Origin: a virus
Strand: one strand, 5' to 3'
Virus record (IMG/VR): IMGVR_UViG_3300043446_000660
Location: 1 to 23,360 of that record
Length of the DNA stretch: 23,360 nt
Every line of letters starts with the position of its first letter. Within the stretch, counting starts at the first letter, position 1. Of the stretch, positions 7,070 through 15,228 are shown piece by piece. The notes below the pieces were generated by a model. That model did no database searches. It was not told where the DNA came from and saw only the letters and a program-made list of their open reading frames with translations. The position numbers and the translations under genes were made by a program.

Positions 7070-8701
7070 TTATGACCGCCCTGTGAGACGATCCGCAATC
7101 TTCGTGTAAGTATCTACACTGGAGACCGTGGCTTGCTTCGTCTCAAAGAGTGGGGCAGCAACGGGCTCATTACTCGGTCGCTCAACCGACTTCGTGGCCC
7201 TAAAGTACTGCTCCCGCAGAGCAATCAAATCCTTTTTGAATTCCTTCGTGGTGGTGAACTTCACCGTGTTTGCCCGCTCCACGAATCCCCCACGGTCAGC
7301 CGCGGTCACCGCACTTGCCGCTTCCGCAATTAACCGTGCCTTGTGTTCCTTCTTCAACGCAAGCCGCTCACGCTGAATCGCTACACGCGACTCCTCATGC
7401 AACTTCACGGACTTCGCTTCCGCATCCTTCAACTTGCTCTTCAACGACTTCACGTTCTTCGCTAACGCTTCTACCACATTCACCTTCGATTGTGGCACTT
7501 CCACGTAGTGTTCCACAAACAACTTCTGAAGCCCCGCAATGAAACTATCGGAGAGACGATTGCGTAAGTGATTCTGTAACGCAACCTTGTTATCCTTCGC
7601 CCATTGTTCGACCACATACGACAAATACTGGTCTACTTGTTCGGCAACTTTCGCTTCATGTTGTTTCTTTGCGGCAACAAATCGCGATTGATACGTCTCG
7701 TGCAATTGTTGACCGATTTGCTTGGCCACGGAACGCACGGCACTTTCAAACAATACACGCGACTGACGCTTATCCTCTTCGGTCAGCACGGTGTTGTTTT
7801 CAAAGAGTTGCTTGGCTTCGTCCATCTTGAACGAAATCTTTAACTTCCCTTCGGCCACGGGCTCCGCATGTTTCTTCTCGTCATCGGACTCTTCGTCATC
7901 TTCTTCCGTAACGATATCCTTCTTTTCGGCATCGTCTTCGTCATCTTCTTCAGAGACCATTTCTTGCTCGTCGTCTTTCTTGTCGTCTTCGTCGCCTTCT
8001 TCGGCGATGACATCATCAATCTTTTCTTCTGCGTCATCTTCGTCGGCGTCGTCGGATTCATCCACGTCAACCTTCATTTCGGATTCGTCGTCATCCTGCC
8101 ACACCTTGTCATCTTCCTCGGGGGTGAAATCAGGCGTCTCGTCCTCATCCGTATCGTCGTCGCCTTCGTCTGAGACTTCTTCCTCGTCACCGGAGAGTTC
8201 AACGACATCACCATCTTCGTCGTCCATCAAGTCTGACAAATCAAGGTCGAGCGTTTCGTCGTCAGAGTCGTCCGCGTCATCTTCGTCCGTGTCGGCTTCA
8301 TCAACCTTCATGGACGGAGCATCCTGACGGAGTTCATCGGCGGTCTTGGGCTCATCTTCCGTGCCGCCTTCTTCCGCAACGACTTCTGTTTCGTCGTCTT
8401 TCTTTTTCTCGTCGCCATCCTCTTCCTTCAGCGACTCGCATTCGCACGGTTCCTTGCCACACACGGGGCAGGCTTCGGCTTCTTCAAGTTTGTCCGCTTT
8501 TTCGGCGTCAACTTCAGTCGGAATCGAAGAATCTGGCGACACACCCACAGCCGCATCAAACTTGAAATTGGCGTAGTTTGCGGTTGACCATTCCGGCTCT
8601 GGTCCACCGACCTCTTGAACCTTCGCATCTTCCGTGTTTGCATCAAGTTTGTCTTGCTTTTCAGCATTCGTGACTGATAACAGTTTCTCTGGTGTTGCCA
8701 T
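7070..8701 (-). CDS. 22: Prohead core scaffold gp22 with long acidic domain
   Basis: This 543-aa protein occupies the gp22 position between protease gp21 and capsid gp23. Its C-terminal half (about 285-543) is helical and fits the T4-like scaffold (T4 gp22 has 269 aa), with coiled-coil-like stretches around 411-460. The N-terminal half is unusual. Residues 78-88 form a Cys cluster (CPVCGKEPCEC, Cys 78, 81, 86, 88) that could bind zinc. Residues 91-280 are almost only Asp, Glu, Ser and Lys, and may stand in for the small acidic core protein gp67 of T4. Candidate prohead-protease sites include LEE|A at 72-75 and IAE|A at 458-461, consistent with scaffold destruction during maturation. The ATG at 8701 follows GAGGA by about 5 nt. 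Confidence 0.9.
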   Translation of the reverse strand: MATPEKLLSVTNAEKQDKLDANTEDAKVQEVGGPEPEWSTANYANFKFDAAVGVSPDSSIPTEVDAEKADKLEEAEACPVCGKEPCECESLKEEDGDEKKKDDETEVVAEEGGTEDEPKTADELRQDAPSMKVDEADTDEDDADDSDDETLDLDLSDLMDDEDGDVVELSGDEEEVSDEGDDDTDEDETPDFTPEEDDKVWQDDDESEMKVDVDESDDADEDDAEEKIDDVIAEEGDEDDKKDDEQEMVSEEDDEDDAEKKDIVTEEDDEESDDEKKHAEPVAEGKLKISFKMDEAKQLFENNTVLTEEDKRQSRVLFESAVRSVAKQIGQQLHETYQSRFVAAKKQHEAKVAEQVDQYLSYVVEQWAKDNKVALQNHLRNRLSDSFIAGLQKLFVEHYVEVPQSKVNVVEALAKNVKSLKSKLKDAEAKSVKLHEESRVAIQRERLALKKEHKARLIAEAASAVTAADRGGFVERANTVKFTTTKEFKKDLIALREQYFRATKSVERPSNEPVAAPLFETKQATVSSVDTYTKIADRLTGRS

Positions 8702-8725
8702 ATGATCCTCGCTTAAAAGGTAAAC

Positions 8726-8748
8726 AACGCTAATGTTTATTTAGCGTT
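8726..8748. repeat. Perfect inverted repeat around the gp22 promoter motif
   Basis: An 8-bp perfect inverted repeat (AACGCTAA and TTAGCGTT) with a 7-nt loop overlaps the stop codon of gp21 and contains the CTAAATA motif on the minus strand. It has no T-tract, so it is not a clear terminator; it could be an RNA hairpin or a protein-binding site. Confidence 0.6.
8738..8744 (-). promoter_or_regulatory. Putative late promoter CTAAATA (gp22-gp23)
   Basis: The minus strand reads ACGCTAAATAAAC, 37 nt before the gp22 ATG. It would drive the scaffold and capsid genes. It lies within an inverted repeat. Confidence 0.55.
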
Positions 8749-9448
8749 ACCGTATGTTTGACTGAACCCCTTGGCGAAGCGCCGTAAGGAATTGATTGAA
8801 CGACTCTACTAATGCCACCGACCGCTCTTCACTTGAAACCGTCGGCTTGTGTACTTCCTCAATAGTTTGTGCAATTTGCGATACCGCACATTCCTTCAAG
8901 ACACCGCTTTCCCATACCCATGCTTTCCCCTCCATAACCCCACGCACAAATGCGTCGGGCGCCGAAGGATCAGCCACGATATCCACCGTTGAGAAGTAGA
9001 AATCGTCCTGAACTTCCATAATGCCATGATCTGTATCTCGCAGGGAACCTAACCCACGAGACGAGACTCCGAGTTCAGCGCCTTCGTCAATTAACGCTTT
9101 GACGATATTGCCCATCGGGGTATGCACCATGACCTTGGCTTTGCCCACAAAGTTATTGTCCTCTTGCTTCAATTCGGTAATCATATGCGACACCCGATCC
9201 AGATTGACTGTTGGACTATCGGGATGCCCCAATTCACCAAACGCACGTTTGCGGTCAATATATTCTTTCTGATACCGAAGCATCTCCCGCACGAGCGTTT
9301 CAGTCGGATAGACTCGACCGTTCTGGTTCTTCTTGTTGCCCTGCATGAAAATGCCTTCGATAAAATATGCGGGCTTAGTCGCACCCTCGGCTTCTTCCAC
9401 GAGAGTGCGAACATTCGCAACGGTTTCGGTGATGAGTTTTAGTGCCAT
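8747..9448 (-). CDS. 21: Prohead protease gp21
   Basis: The 233-aa protein matches the T4 gp21 prohead protease (212 aa), a serine protease that degrades the scaffold and trims capsid proteins during head maturation. Catalytic candidates are His75 in AFGELGHP and Ser130 in LGVSSRGLG, with Asp160 in IVADPS as a possible third member. The His-Ser spacing of 55 residues agrees with the T4 enzyme. The N-terminal LITE at 5-8 is followed by Thr and may be a self-processing site. The ATG is one base after the stop of the previous gene, so the two are translationally linked. Confidence 0.95.
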   Translation of the reverse strand: MALKLITETVANVRTLVEEAEGATKPAYFIEGIFMQGNKKNQNGRVYPTETLVREMLRYQKEYIDRKRAFGELGHPDSPTVNLDRVSHMITELKQEDNNFVGKAKVMVHTPMGNIVKALIDEGAELGVSSRGLGSLRDTDHGIMEVQDDFYFSTVDIVADPSAPDAFVRGVMEGKAWVWESGVLKECAVSQIAQTIEEVHKPTVSSEERSVALVESFNQFLTALRQGVQSNIR

Positions 9449-9449
9449 G

Positions 9450-10103
9450 TTAGTACCGTCCTAATACGTTGCGTTGGAGGAAGGGTTGAGCGTATCCGCT
9501 ATACTTGTTAATATCAACTAAAATGGTATAACTGGACTTGGTATCCCAATTCAACGTCGTAAGAATAATATTACCCGTGGGGTTGTTTGCGTTGTTGGGA
9601 ATGCGAGCACCGTGGGTATCAAACTCCAATACACCTTTACCCGTTAAGGTTACAATCGTGCGATTATTCGCACCTCCGCCGTTGCCTTCCCACATGAGTT
9701 CTACCGTTTCTGTGGTGTTACTTTCTCCAACATCGTATATCACTCGCGCAACTTGCAACACATACGTGTCAGGGACGACCGGACCATTTTGCGTGCGCGT
9801 TTTTAACGTCGTGGTGCCGGTGATGATGTCGGTGTCGGCAAACGTGCCCGACACATCGATCAAATTGATTACCGTGGGACTGAGCACATCCTGTACCGTC
9901 GCGGTGCCGCCACTGCTGGAATTAACCGTCTCTCCGACCTTGAAGTTGTTGGCGGATGCGTCGGTCGTGACTTGTACGACCGCATACCCTAACGCGGCGG
10001 CATTCACGACTAACGCACTGGTTTCCGTGTTGGCAAGATTGACCCGCTTGACCACATGGCGTCGGTCAGTGTCTGCGATAACTTGAACTTGTGTATACGC
10101 CAT
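9450..10103 (-). CDS. Conserved T4-like virion structural protein
   Basis: The 217-aa protein starts MAYTQVQVIADTDRRHVVKR and ends with YSGYAQPFLQRNVLGRY. It appears to be a beta-rich virion protein of unknown role. Residues roughly 46-110 look like an inserted domain containing FKVGETVNSSSGGTATVQDV and a second strand-turn repeat; a very similar signature (FQVGETIVGQRSNATGVISQ) is inserted in the neck protein gp13 here. The flanking part (TETVELMWEGNGGGANNRTI, WDTKSSYTILVDINK) resembles a protein found between core genes and gp21 in cyanophage-type genomes; this is family recall only. It starts 5 nt after the small core gene and ends within a base of gp21. Confidence 0.7.
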   Translation of the reverse strand: MAYTQVQVIADTDRRHVVKRVNLANTETSALVVNAAALGYAVVQVTTDASANNFKVGETVNSSSGGTATVQDVLSPTVINLIDVSGTFADTDIITGTTTLKTRTQNGPVVPDTYVLQVARVIYDVGESNTTETVELMWEGNGGGANNRTIVTLTGKGVLEFDTHGARIPNNANNPTGNIILTTLNWDTKSSYTILVDINKYSGYAQPFLQRNVLGRY

Positions 10104-10108
10104 ATATC

Positions 10109-10264
10109 CTACTTCTTGGTAATAAGTGTCTTCGCGGTGTCTTGGTATTCACGCGCTAACACGGCCCGCATTTTATCTTGAATAATCGCAGAGAACTGTT
10201 CCTTGGCCTCCACGAAATCCTTTGCACGAATTGCCCGTAATAATTCTACTGATGACGCCATCAT
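10109..10264 (-). CDS. 68: Small prohead core protein, gp68-like
   Basis: The 51-aa protein MMASSVELLRAIRAKDFVEA... is all helix-forming and charged. It resembles the small prohead core proteins (T4 gp68 type) found between portal gp20 and protease gp21, which share the pattern of a hydrophobic LLRAIR-like start followed by DFVEAK. A possible prohead-protease site is FVE|A at about 17-20. The ATG at 10264, with a second ATG at 10261, is preceded by AGAGG at good spacing. Position supports the assignment more than the short sequence does. Confidence 0.7.
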   Translation of the reverse strand: MMASSVELLRAIRAKDFVEAKEQFSAIIQDKMRAVLAREYQDTAKTLITKK

Positions 10265-10276
10265 TTGCCTCTATTC

Positions 10277-10283
10277 TATTTAG
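10277..10283 (-). promoter_or_regulatory. Putative late promoter CTAAATA (core protein gene)
   Basis: The minus strand reads TTTCTAAATAGAATAGAGG, 13 nt before the ATG at 10264 and just past the portal gene stop. The short distance leaves about 7 nt of leader, which would still contain the AGAGG site only in part. Confidence 0.4.
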
Positions 10284-10297
10284 AAAATATGTAGTGA

Positions 10298-11947
10298 CTA
10301 CTCTTTCGCCAACGTATCTCCAAAGAAGAATTCCTCCGCATCAGGTTCTGGTTCCACTCCTAGTGGTTCAGATTTTGGTGCGGGGGGCGCAGGTTCCGGT
10401 GTCGCACCTAATTCGGATTCCGGTCCGCCCATGCCCTCTGGTGGTGTCGGAGGATTTTCTTTATTATCTTGCTCAATCTGTTGCTGCTCTTCTGATGTGA
10501 GACGAAGAATATGGTCACGAACATATTGCTCGGAGAAATACTTCCCAACATATGGATCTACTTGTTGCACCACGTTCAACCGTTCTTTCAAGACCTCCAT
10601 CTTCTTCAATTCTGAGAAGTAAGAATCGGTATTGAACTCATATCGAATAAAATGCCGCAATTGACGCCATTGTTCTTGTGACCGAATGATGCCCTTGAGC
10701 GTCAGGTGACGTTGCAGAATCTCATCAAACAAAGTCGCGAGACGATCGCGCTGACGTTGCAAGAACCTTGAGAAGCGAATTTCATCGCGAGTGATTTCCG
10801 TCGTGCGTCCTAACTGGAATTGCGATCCGCTGGATTCTAAGCGTGACGCGGGAATCGCAAGAGCCCGATAGAGTTTCTTGCGGAAGTAATCCACATCCTG
10901 CATCTCACCGAGATTCTGTCCACCCTGTAACTGCGTGACTTCCGTGCCGCGTCCATTGCTGCGGCGCGGAAGGAAGAAATCTTCCAGCATGGATTGAATC
11001 TTGCGGTCATCCCGAATTTCGCCCGTGTGACTGTCGTAAACTACGCGGTTACGGTAGCGCGTGGCGACCGCATTAACATATTGCTCGGCCCGAGCCGTGG
11101 GAAGATCTGCTACGTCGATGTAAAAGACGCGGCGTTCGGGGGCGCGAGTGATGCGATAGATGACCGTCGCATCTTCCACCATGCGCAATTGATTGAACGG
11201 CTTAATGGCCTTATGGAGTGGCGATAATACCGTGACGTTGCCAGGTGTATAGATGCCAGAATTGATATACGCAATACGGTCTTTCGCAACCTTGACGCCA
11301 GGACCAGAACTAATGTTCGATAGGTTACGGAAGCCCATTGGATTATACACATAGTATTGATCCACGACTTCCGTTAACCGGGCCCCCGTCTCTTGATGCC
11401 ACATATCGCGGACTTCACGCACGGCGCGAATTGTGCGTGGGTCTACATTCCGAACCTCAACAACTCCACCCTCGGGACGACTTTCATCAATCATTAAATC
11501 GTAATACAACCGACCATCCACATAAAACTGCCGCGCAATAGAGTGGCATCGTTCTTTGAAATTGAGTAGGTCGATGACGTAATCAAATTCTTTTAAGACT
11601 TGCTGACGGAAGGTTTCGTCGTAAACTTTAGGAAGCGCATCCACATTCATCGAGACGGGAGAATCCCCGTCGTCACGAATGACCATCTCGTTGATGATGT
11701 CGCTAATAGCCTCATCGACTTCAGGTTGCAAGGCAAGGTCACGATACTGATTGATGAGGTCGATTTCGCTGGTATACGCAGAGTAGGTATCAAAGTCTAC
11801 GGCATACCCACCAAATACACCCAGCCCGTTTTCATTGACGGTTGCCGCGCCGTCTTCGTTCTTGGGTGGGACCAAGGACGGAGACATACTCCGATTCACG
11901 ATTTCATTTTGCGAGAGAATGGTGTAGCCGAAGAGTTTAATCGCCAT
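10298..11947 (-). CDS. 20: Portal protein gp20
   Basis: The 549-aa protein is the T4 gp20 portal (T4 524 aa), a dodecameric vertex ring that nucleates the head and passes DNA. Family blocks include INQYRDLALQPEVDEAISDI with NEMVIRDD (about 65-95), SIARQFYVDGRLYYDLMID with RNVDPRTIRAVREV, and RITRAPERRVFYIDVADLP with YRNRVVYDSHTGEIRDDRK. The last 60 residues are a Pro/Glu-rich tail (EGMGGPESELGATPEPAPP). The ATG at 11947 overlaps the region of the upstream gene's stop; GGAG lies 14 nt away, too far for a normal ribosome site, and an AATAAATA motif ends 6 nt before the ATG. Confidence 0.97.
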   Translation of the reverse strand: MAIKLFGYTILSQNEIVNRSMSPSLVPPKNEDGAATVNENGLGVFGGYAVDFDTYSAYTSEIDLINQYRDLALQPEVDEAISDIINEMVIRDDGDSPVSMNVDALPKVYDETFRQQVLKEFDYVIDLLNFKERCHSIARQFYVDGRLYYDLMIDESRPEGGVVEVRNVDPRTIRAVREVRDMWHQETGARLTEVVDQYYVYNPMGFRNLSNISSGPGVKVAKDRIAYINSGIYTPGNVTVLSPLHKAIKPFNQLRMVEDATVIYRITRAPERRVFYIDVADLPTARAEQYVNAVATRYRNRVVYDSHTGEIRDDRKIQSMLEDFFLPRRSNGRGTEVTQLQGGQNLGEMQDVDYFRKKLYRALAIPASRLESSGSQFQLGRTTEITRDEIRFSRFLQRQRDRLATLFDEILQRHLTLKGIIRSQEQWRQLRHFIRYEFNTDSYFSELKKMEVLKERLNVVQQVDPYVGKYFSEQYVRDHILRLTSEEQQQIEQDNKENPPTPPEGMGGPESELGATPEPAPPAPKSEPLGVEPEPDAEEFFFGDTLAKE

Positions 11948-11952
11948 GCTAT

Positions 11953-11960
11953 TATTTATT
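11953..11960 (-). promoter_or_regulatory. Putative late promoter AATAAATA (gp20)
   Basis: The minus strand reads GTAATAAATAATAGCATG. It differs from the T4 late consensus TATAAATA at one base, overlaps the stop codon of the tube paralogue, and its last base is 6 nt from the portal ATG. Confidence 0.45.
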
Positions 11961-12534
11961 ACTCCACCATAAAGATGGTCGAGAGATATTGAAACTCGAC
12001 ATCATAGGTTTGTACTTGCGCATCGTTCTCATATGAATAATTCAATCCGCCAATGGATGTGGGAAACGCATTAAAAAACGTATACGTACCTCGCACATCA
12101 TGGTGCAGGTCTCGCGATGTTAATTCAATCGTCGCATAGTTTCCGTTGGGATTGTATGGAAATACGTCTGTGGATACTTGGCCATTTCTATAATTTTCAC
12201 CGGCATTCCGCACGTTAGATATCGATGTATTGTAGAGAGATAACCATACTAAGAATACATTACGCACATCATAATTTTGCGTATTGTAAAACGACAGCGT
12301 AATGGGTTGAAACTGTCGTGCGGCCGGTACCTTTACGGAACGAGTAAAGTATTTTAGATCGGTAAAATCTAACTGCGCGGCGGGAAGATTTGCGGCTTTA
12401 CACAATAGCAATTGCGTTTGGTCAAATAACGGCTCATTTTGAAACGTAATTTGACAATCGTAAAACACACCACGGGATAATCCTCCCGCGGCTGCAACAC
12501 TCGCTTTGAATTGATTGATGCTGAAATCCGCCAT
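11959..12534 (-). CDS. Second tail-tube-like protein (gp19 paralogue)
   Basis: The 191-aa protein MADFSINQFKASVAAAGGLS... has the layout of a gp19 tail tube protein: a short N-terminal helix, LFDQTQLLLCKAANLPA, then TRSVKVPAARQFQPITLSFY and VRNVFLVWLSLYN, ending YDVEFQYLSTIFMVE. These blocks line up with the gp19 gene just upstream (SELPGTQHNPITVKFAGREI; VRRGLEAWFEAMN; YTCEFAYQYWEP), so the two look like diverged paralogues. It could be a tube initiator or terminator (gp54/gp3-type), or a minor tube variant. The ATG at 12534 has GAGGA about 7 nt upstream. Confidence 0.75.
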   Translation of the reverse strand: MADFSINQFKASVAAAGGLSRGVFYDCQITFQNEPLFDQTQLLLCKAANLPAAQLDFTDLKYFTRSVKVPAARQFQPITLSFYNTQNYDVRNVFLVWLSLYNTSISNVRNAGENYRNGQVSTDVFPYNPNGNYATIELTSRDLHHDVRGTYTFFNAFPTSIGGLNYSYENDAQVQTYDVEFQYLSTIFMVE

Positions 12535-12590
12535 TAGGAATCCTCAAGGAAAGTAGATAGCATCATATTCATACTCTAAAGGCGAACAGA

Positions 12591-12613
12591 GGGAGAGGCC
12601 ATTCGCCCCTCCC
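12591..12613 (-). terminator. Possible terminator hairpin after gp19
   Basis: On the minus strand GGGAGGGGC pairs with GCCTCTCCC (one wobble) 18 nt past the gp19 stop. The following TCTGTTCGCC is a poor T-tract, so it may attenuate or protect the mRNA end rather than terminate fully. Confidence 0.45.
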
Positions 12614-12631
12614 CCTTTGAATACCTACCAA

Positions 12632-13237
12632 TTAGACCGTGATAACGGGGTCAAGAATTCTGTCAGCAATACCAGCACCGACCAACGCCGGTTCCCAGTA
12701 TTGATACGCAAATTCGCACGTATACTCTTCAATGGCACCATCGTTTGACCAATCTAATGCGATGGGCGCTAAGGTCACCGGGAACAAATCCACAAGACGA
12801 TACCCACGAATGCGTTGGCCATTCTTGTTGTATTGATACACCGTGCCCGTGCCCGCATATCCCGATGAGGTTGGAGAGGATAACTTGCTACGGTTGCTCT
12901 CACGAGTATTCATGGCTTCAAACCACGCTTCCAACCCGCGGCGCACCGAAAAGGCTTCGTCGTTGAGGATGGTAATCGTGATGTTGTTGAATACGCGCTG
13001 ACCCGCATACTTAATTTCACGCCCCGCAAACTTGACCGTAATGGGGTTGTGCTGTGTGCCAGGCAACTCCGAGACGCGGCAGTGAAACCGCGTCTTGGCT
13101 TGTGCGAGTAACACCGCTGGTGCGGCCGCACTTCCAATCAAATTTGCCGGAAAATCCAGCGTCATTTCAAAAAGAGAAGGACGTGCGCCTCCGTCTAATA
13201 GTTGTTCTTTGAAGTCCGTAATGCTAGGAAATGCCAT
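12632..13237 (-). CDS. 19: Tail tube protein gp19
   Basis: The 201-aa protein is the gp19-type tail tube subunit (T4 163 aa), stacking in hexameric rings inside the sheath. It follows gp18 directly as in T4. Family features are SITDFKEQLLDGGARPSLFE at the N-terminus, FHCRVSELPGTQHNPITVKF in the middle, NNITITILNDEAFSVRRGLE, and the final tube strand AIEEYTCEFAYQYWEPAL. Extra residues relative to T4 include the loop TGTVYQYNKNGQRIRGYR. The ATG at 13237 has AGGAG upstream. Confidence 0.92.
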   Translation of the reverse strand: MAFPSITDFKEQLLDGGARPSLFEMTLDFPANLIGSAAAPAVLLAQAKTRFHCRVSELPGTQHNPITVKFAGREIKYAGQRVFNNITITILNDEAFSVRRGLEAWFEAMNTRESNRSKLSSPTSSGYAGTGTVYQYNKNGQRIRGYRLVDLFPVTLAPIALDWSNDGAIEEYTCEFAYQYWEPALVGAGIADRILDPVITV

Positions 13238-13255
13238 GTCGTGTCTCCTACTCCT

Positions 13256-13262
13256 TATTTAG
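13256..13262 (-). promoter_or_regulatory. Putative late promoter CTAAATA (gp19)
   Basis: The minus strand reads GAACTAAATAAGGAG, 19 nt before the gp19 ATG, in the 31-nt space after the sheath gene. Confidence 0.5.
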
Positions 13263-13268
13263 TTCATC

Positions 13269-15146
13269 TTATGAAAGGTTCGTAATGACTTCATTGAACG
13301 CCACATCTGACCGCACCGCGACGAAGTTCAACTGAATGAAGTTGACACTTCGAATCGGCTTGACATAGATGTCTGCGCGGAACTCATTGCGGTCTACCGC
13401 GTCCTGTGGGTTGTTGCTTTCGTCACAGACCACATAGAAGTCTGAGATACCACGACGACCCTTCACCGAGCGGAGGAACGGTTCCACCAAGTTAATGAAA
13501 GTGTTGCGTGTATACTCGTCGTTCTGCTCAAACAACTGATACTTTGCCGAACGGTCGATGGTCTTTTCCAACACGATGAAGAGACGACGAACATTGATAC
13601 GGTCAAAGGCGCTCGGCTTTGCTTGCAGCGTCTTGTCACCATACAATACCGTGCCTTCTCCGGGGAAGGACACGACAGGGTTGACACCCTTGAGATACAA
13701 GCTGTCGCGATCCGCTTGCTTCGGATTCCACGCCAACTTCACCGTGTTTCCAATCTTCAACTGACCACGAGTGAACCCTGCGGGCGAGAACCACGATTCC
13801 GCTACTTGGTCGGTACGCGCCGCGCATCCCGCAATGTCACCATTGAGCGGCACATAGCGGTAGACTTGGTTATACTTGTCGTATTGATACTTCCATCCAG
13901 AATCAAGCACCGCATAACTGGTGGACGGGAGGGATTCACGGAACGCAATGACCGACTCTACTTCATCCCCAACGTTGTCAACAACCGCCGACTTTGTGGG
14001 AGAAATAAATGCCATGGCATACTTACGCGGTTCAACAACTTCGTTGATGATATACGCCGCCACTTGCGCACTCGCTTCACCGCCCATGATGAAGGACACT
14101 TCGACTTGTTCGTCTTTGAACAAGTCATATGCGGCTTCTTGTTCGGCATCGCTTAAGGTTTCCCCGCCAACACCACCCGAGAGTGATGCGACCACTGGTG
14201 CGACCGGAGAATCAAAGGTGTTACTTGCGGAATCGCCCCAGTTTCCGCCATCTGCCGGATGCTCCAAGAACCAGACCCACGCAGATTTTGAGTTAATTAC
14301 ACTCGGATAGTAACTAACCGCACCATTGTCGGCTCTAGCATCTTCGGCCTTACTTAATCCTTCGTACCGTTCAAGCACGGTGTTTGCAGTACCACTAATG
14401 GCGGCTTTTTCGTCAATCACCACGACATGCACCTCATCGTTCGCTCCACCGCGCTGGTCTGCGTAGGTAGACGTACCAGGCGCTGCGGTGAAGTATCCCG
14501 CATATTTCCATTCCCGAATGAACGCTGACCCGTTAGTCGCAGCCGCACCAAACGCCACGTTAATGGTGCATTCCGTCGCGTTTGCCACCGCAGTGACGCG
14601 GCGCTTCTGTGACCCAACAATCAACGTGTCGCCTACCGACAGACTATCAACGTTTGCACTAAACGTGACGGTATTGCTGTCAAAGTCCGCCGTTATGGCA
14701 CCCGAGTTAAACCGAAATGCGTCAGCACTCGCGCAAATCTCGACACGCAATGAGTTACCGAGCGTTCCCGCATACTTGGCTGCCCACACACCCTCACCCG
14801 GGGTAGTTCCCGCAATAGTGGTATTGTAGTGGTCTTCGTTCTTGATGAGTAACCCACCACCGTCATCGGTCGCGTTTAATGCTGACGTATTCGCCGCCCG
14901 CACCACGCGCAACGTGTTGCTATAGGCCAAGAAGTTGGCTGCGGTGAAGAACGTGCTCGCCGTATCATTATTCGGCTTACCAAAATTCTGGGCGAGTTCG
15001 GTTTCTGACGACACCGTTACTACGTCAAGAATCGGGCCCCACGCGAACGACCCCGCAATGGCCCCTTCCGTCAGCGCCACTTGCGTCAGCGAATCTGAAC
15101 GGTCAATTTCGTTAATTACTACGCCTGGACTGACTTGCGTTGCCAT
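13269..15146 (-). CDS. 18: Tail sheath protein gp18
   Basis: The 625-aa protein is the contractile tail sheath subunit (T4 gp18, 659 aa). The N-terminus VSPGVVINEIDRSDSLTQV matches the conserved strand donor of sheath proteins. The C-terminal domain is the best conserved: ALVYGDKT-like GTVLYGDKTLQAKPSAFDRI, NVRRLFIVLEKTIDRSAKY, TFINLVEPFLRSVKGRRGIS and SNNPQDAVDRNEFRADIYVK. Residues about 148-212 form a beta-rich segment (SVGDTLIVGSQKRRVTAVAN, with NVAFGAA) that looks like a small inserted barrel and resembles an insertion in gp14 of this window. The ATG at 15146 has GAGGAG about 6 nt upstream. Confidence 0.97.
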   Translation of the reverse strand: MATQVSPGVVINEIDRSDSLTQVALTEGAIAGSFAWGPILDVVTVSSETELAQNFGKPNNDTASTFFTAANFLAYSNTLRVVRAANTSALNATDDGGGLLIKNEDHYNTTIAGTTPGEGVWAAKYAGTLGNSLRVEICASADAFRFNSGAITADFDSNTVTFSANVDSLSVGDTLIVGSQKRRVTAVANATECTINVAFGAAATNGSAFIREWKYAGYFTAAPGTSTYADQRGGANDEVHVVVIDEKAAISGTANTVLERYEGLSKAEDARADNGAVSYYPSVINSKSAWVWFLEHPADGGNWGDSASNTFDSPVAPVVASLSGGVGGETLSDAEQEAAYDLFKDEQVEVSFIMGGEASAQVAAYIINEVVEPRKYAMAFISPTKSAVVDNVGDEVESVIAFRESLPSTSYAVLDSGWKYQYDKYNQVYRYVPLNGDIAGCAARTDQVAESWFSPAGFTRGQLKIGNTVKLAWNPKQADRDSLYLKGVNPVVSFPGEGTVLYGDKTLQAKPSAFDRINVRRLFIVLEKTIDRSAKYQLFEQNDEYTRNTFINLVEPFLRSVKGRRGISDFYVVCDESNNPQDAVDRNEFRADIYVKPIRSVNFIQLNFVAVRSDVAFNEVITNLS

Positions 15147-15207
15147 AGGTTACTCCTCGATAAGTCTTAAATGTGATGCACGTCGTCGTGCCCAATATTT
15201 CATTTGA

Positions 15208-15214
15208 TATTTAG
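15208..15214 (-). promoter_or_regulatory. Putative late promoter CTAAATA (gp18)
   Basis: The minus strand reads TTACTAAATATCAAATG, about 62 nt before the sheath ATG, in the 82-nt gap after the terminase gene. Spacing is normal for a promoter with an untranslated leader. Confidence 0.55.
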
Positions 15215-15228
15215 TAAACCCTTCTTGT

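Noticed and set aside
7791-8327. Plus-strand Ser-rich open frame of 178 aa
   Set aside because: It is the complement of the Asp/Glu-codon stretch of the scaffold gene. The low-complexity Ser/Ser/Ser product arises from GAC, GAT and GAA codons read backwards.
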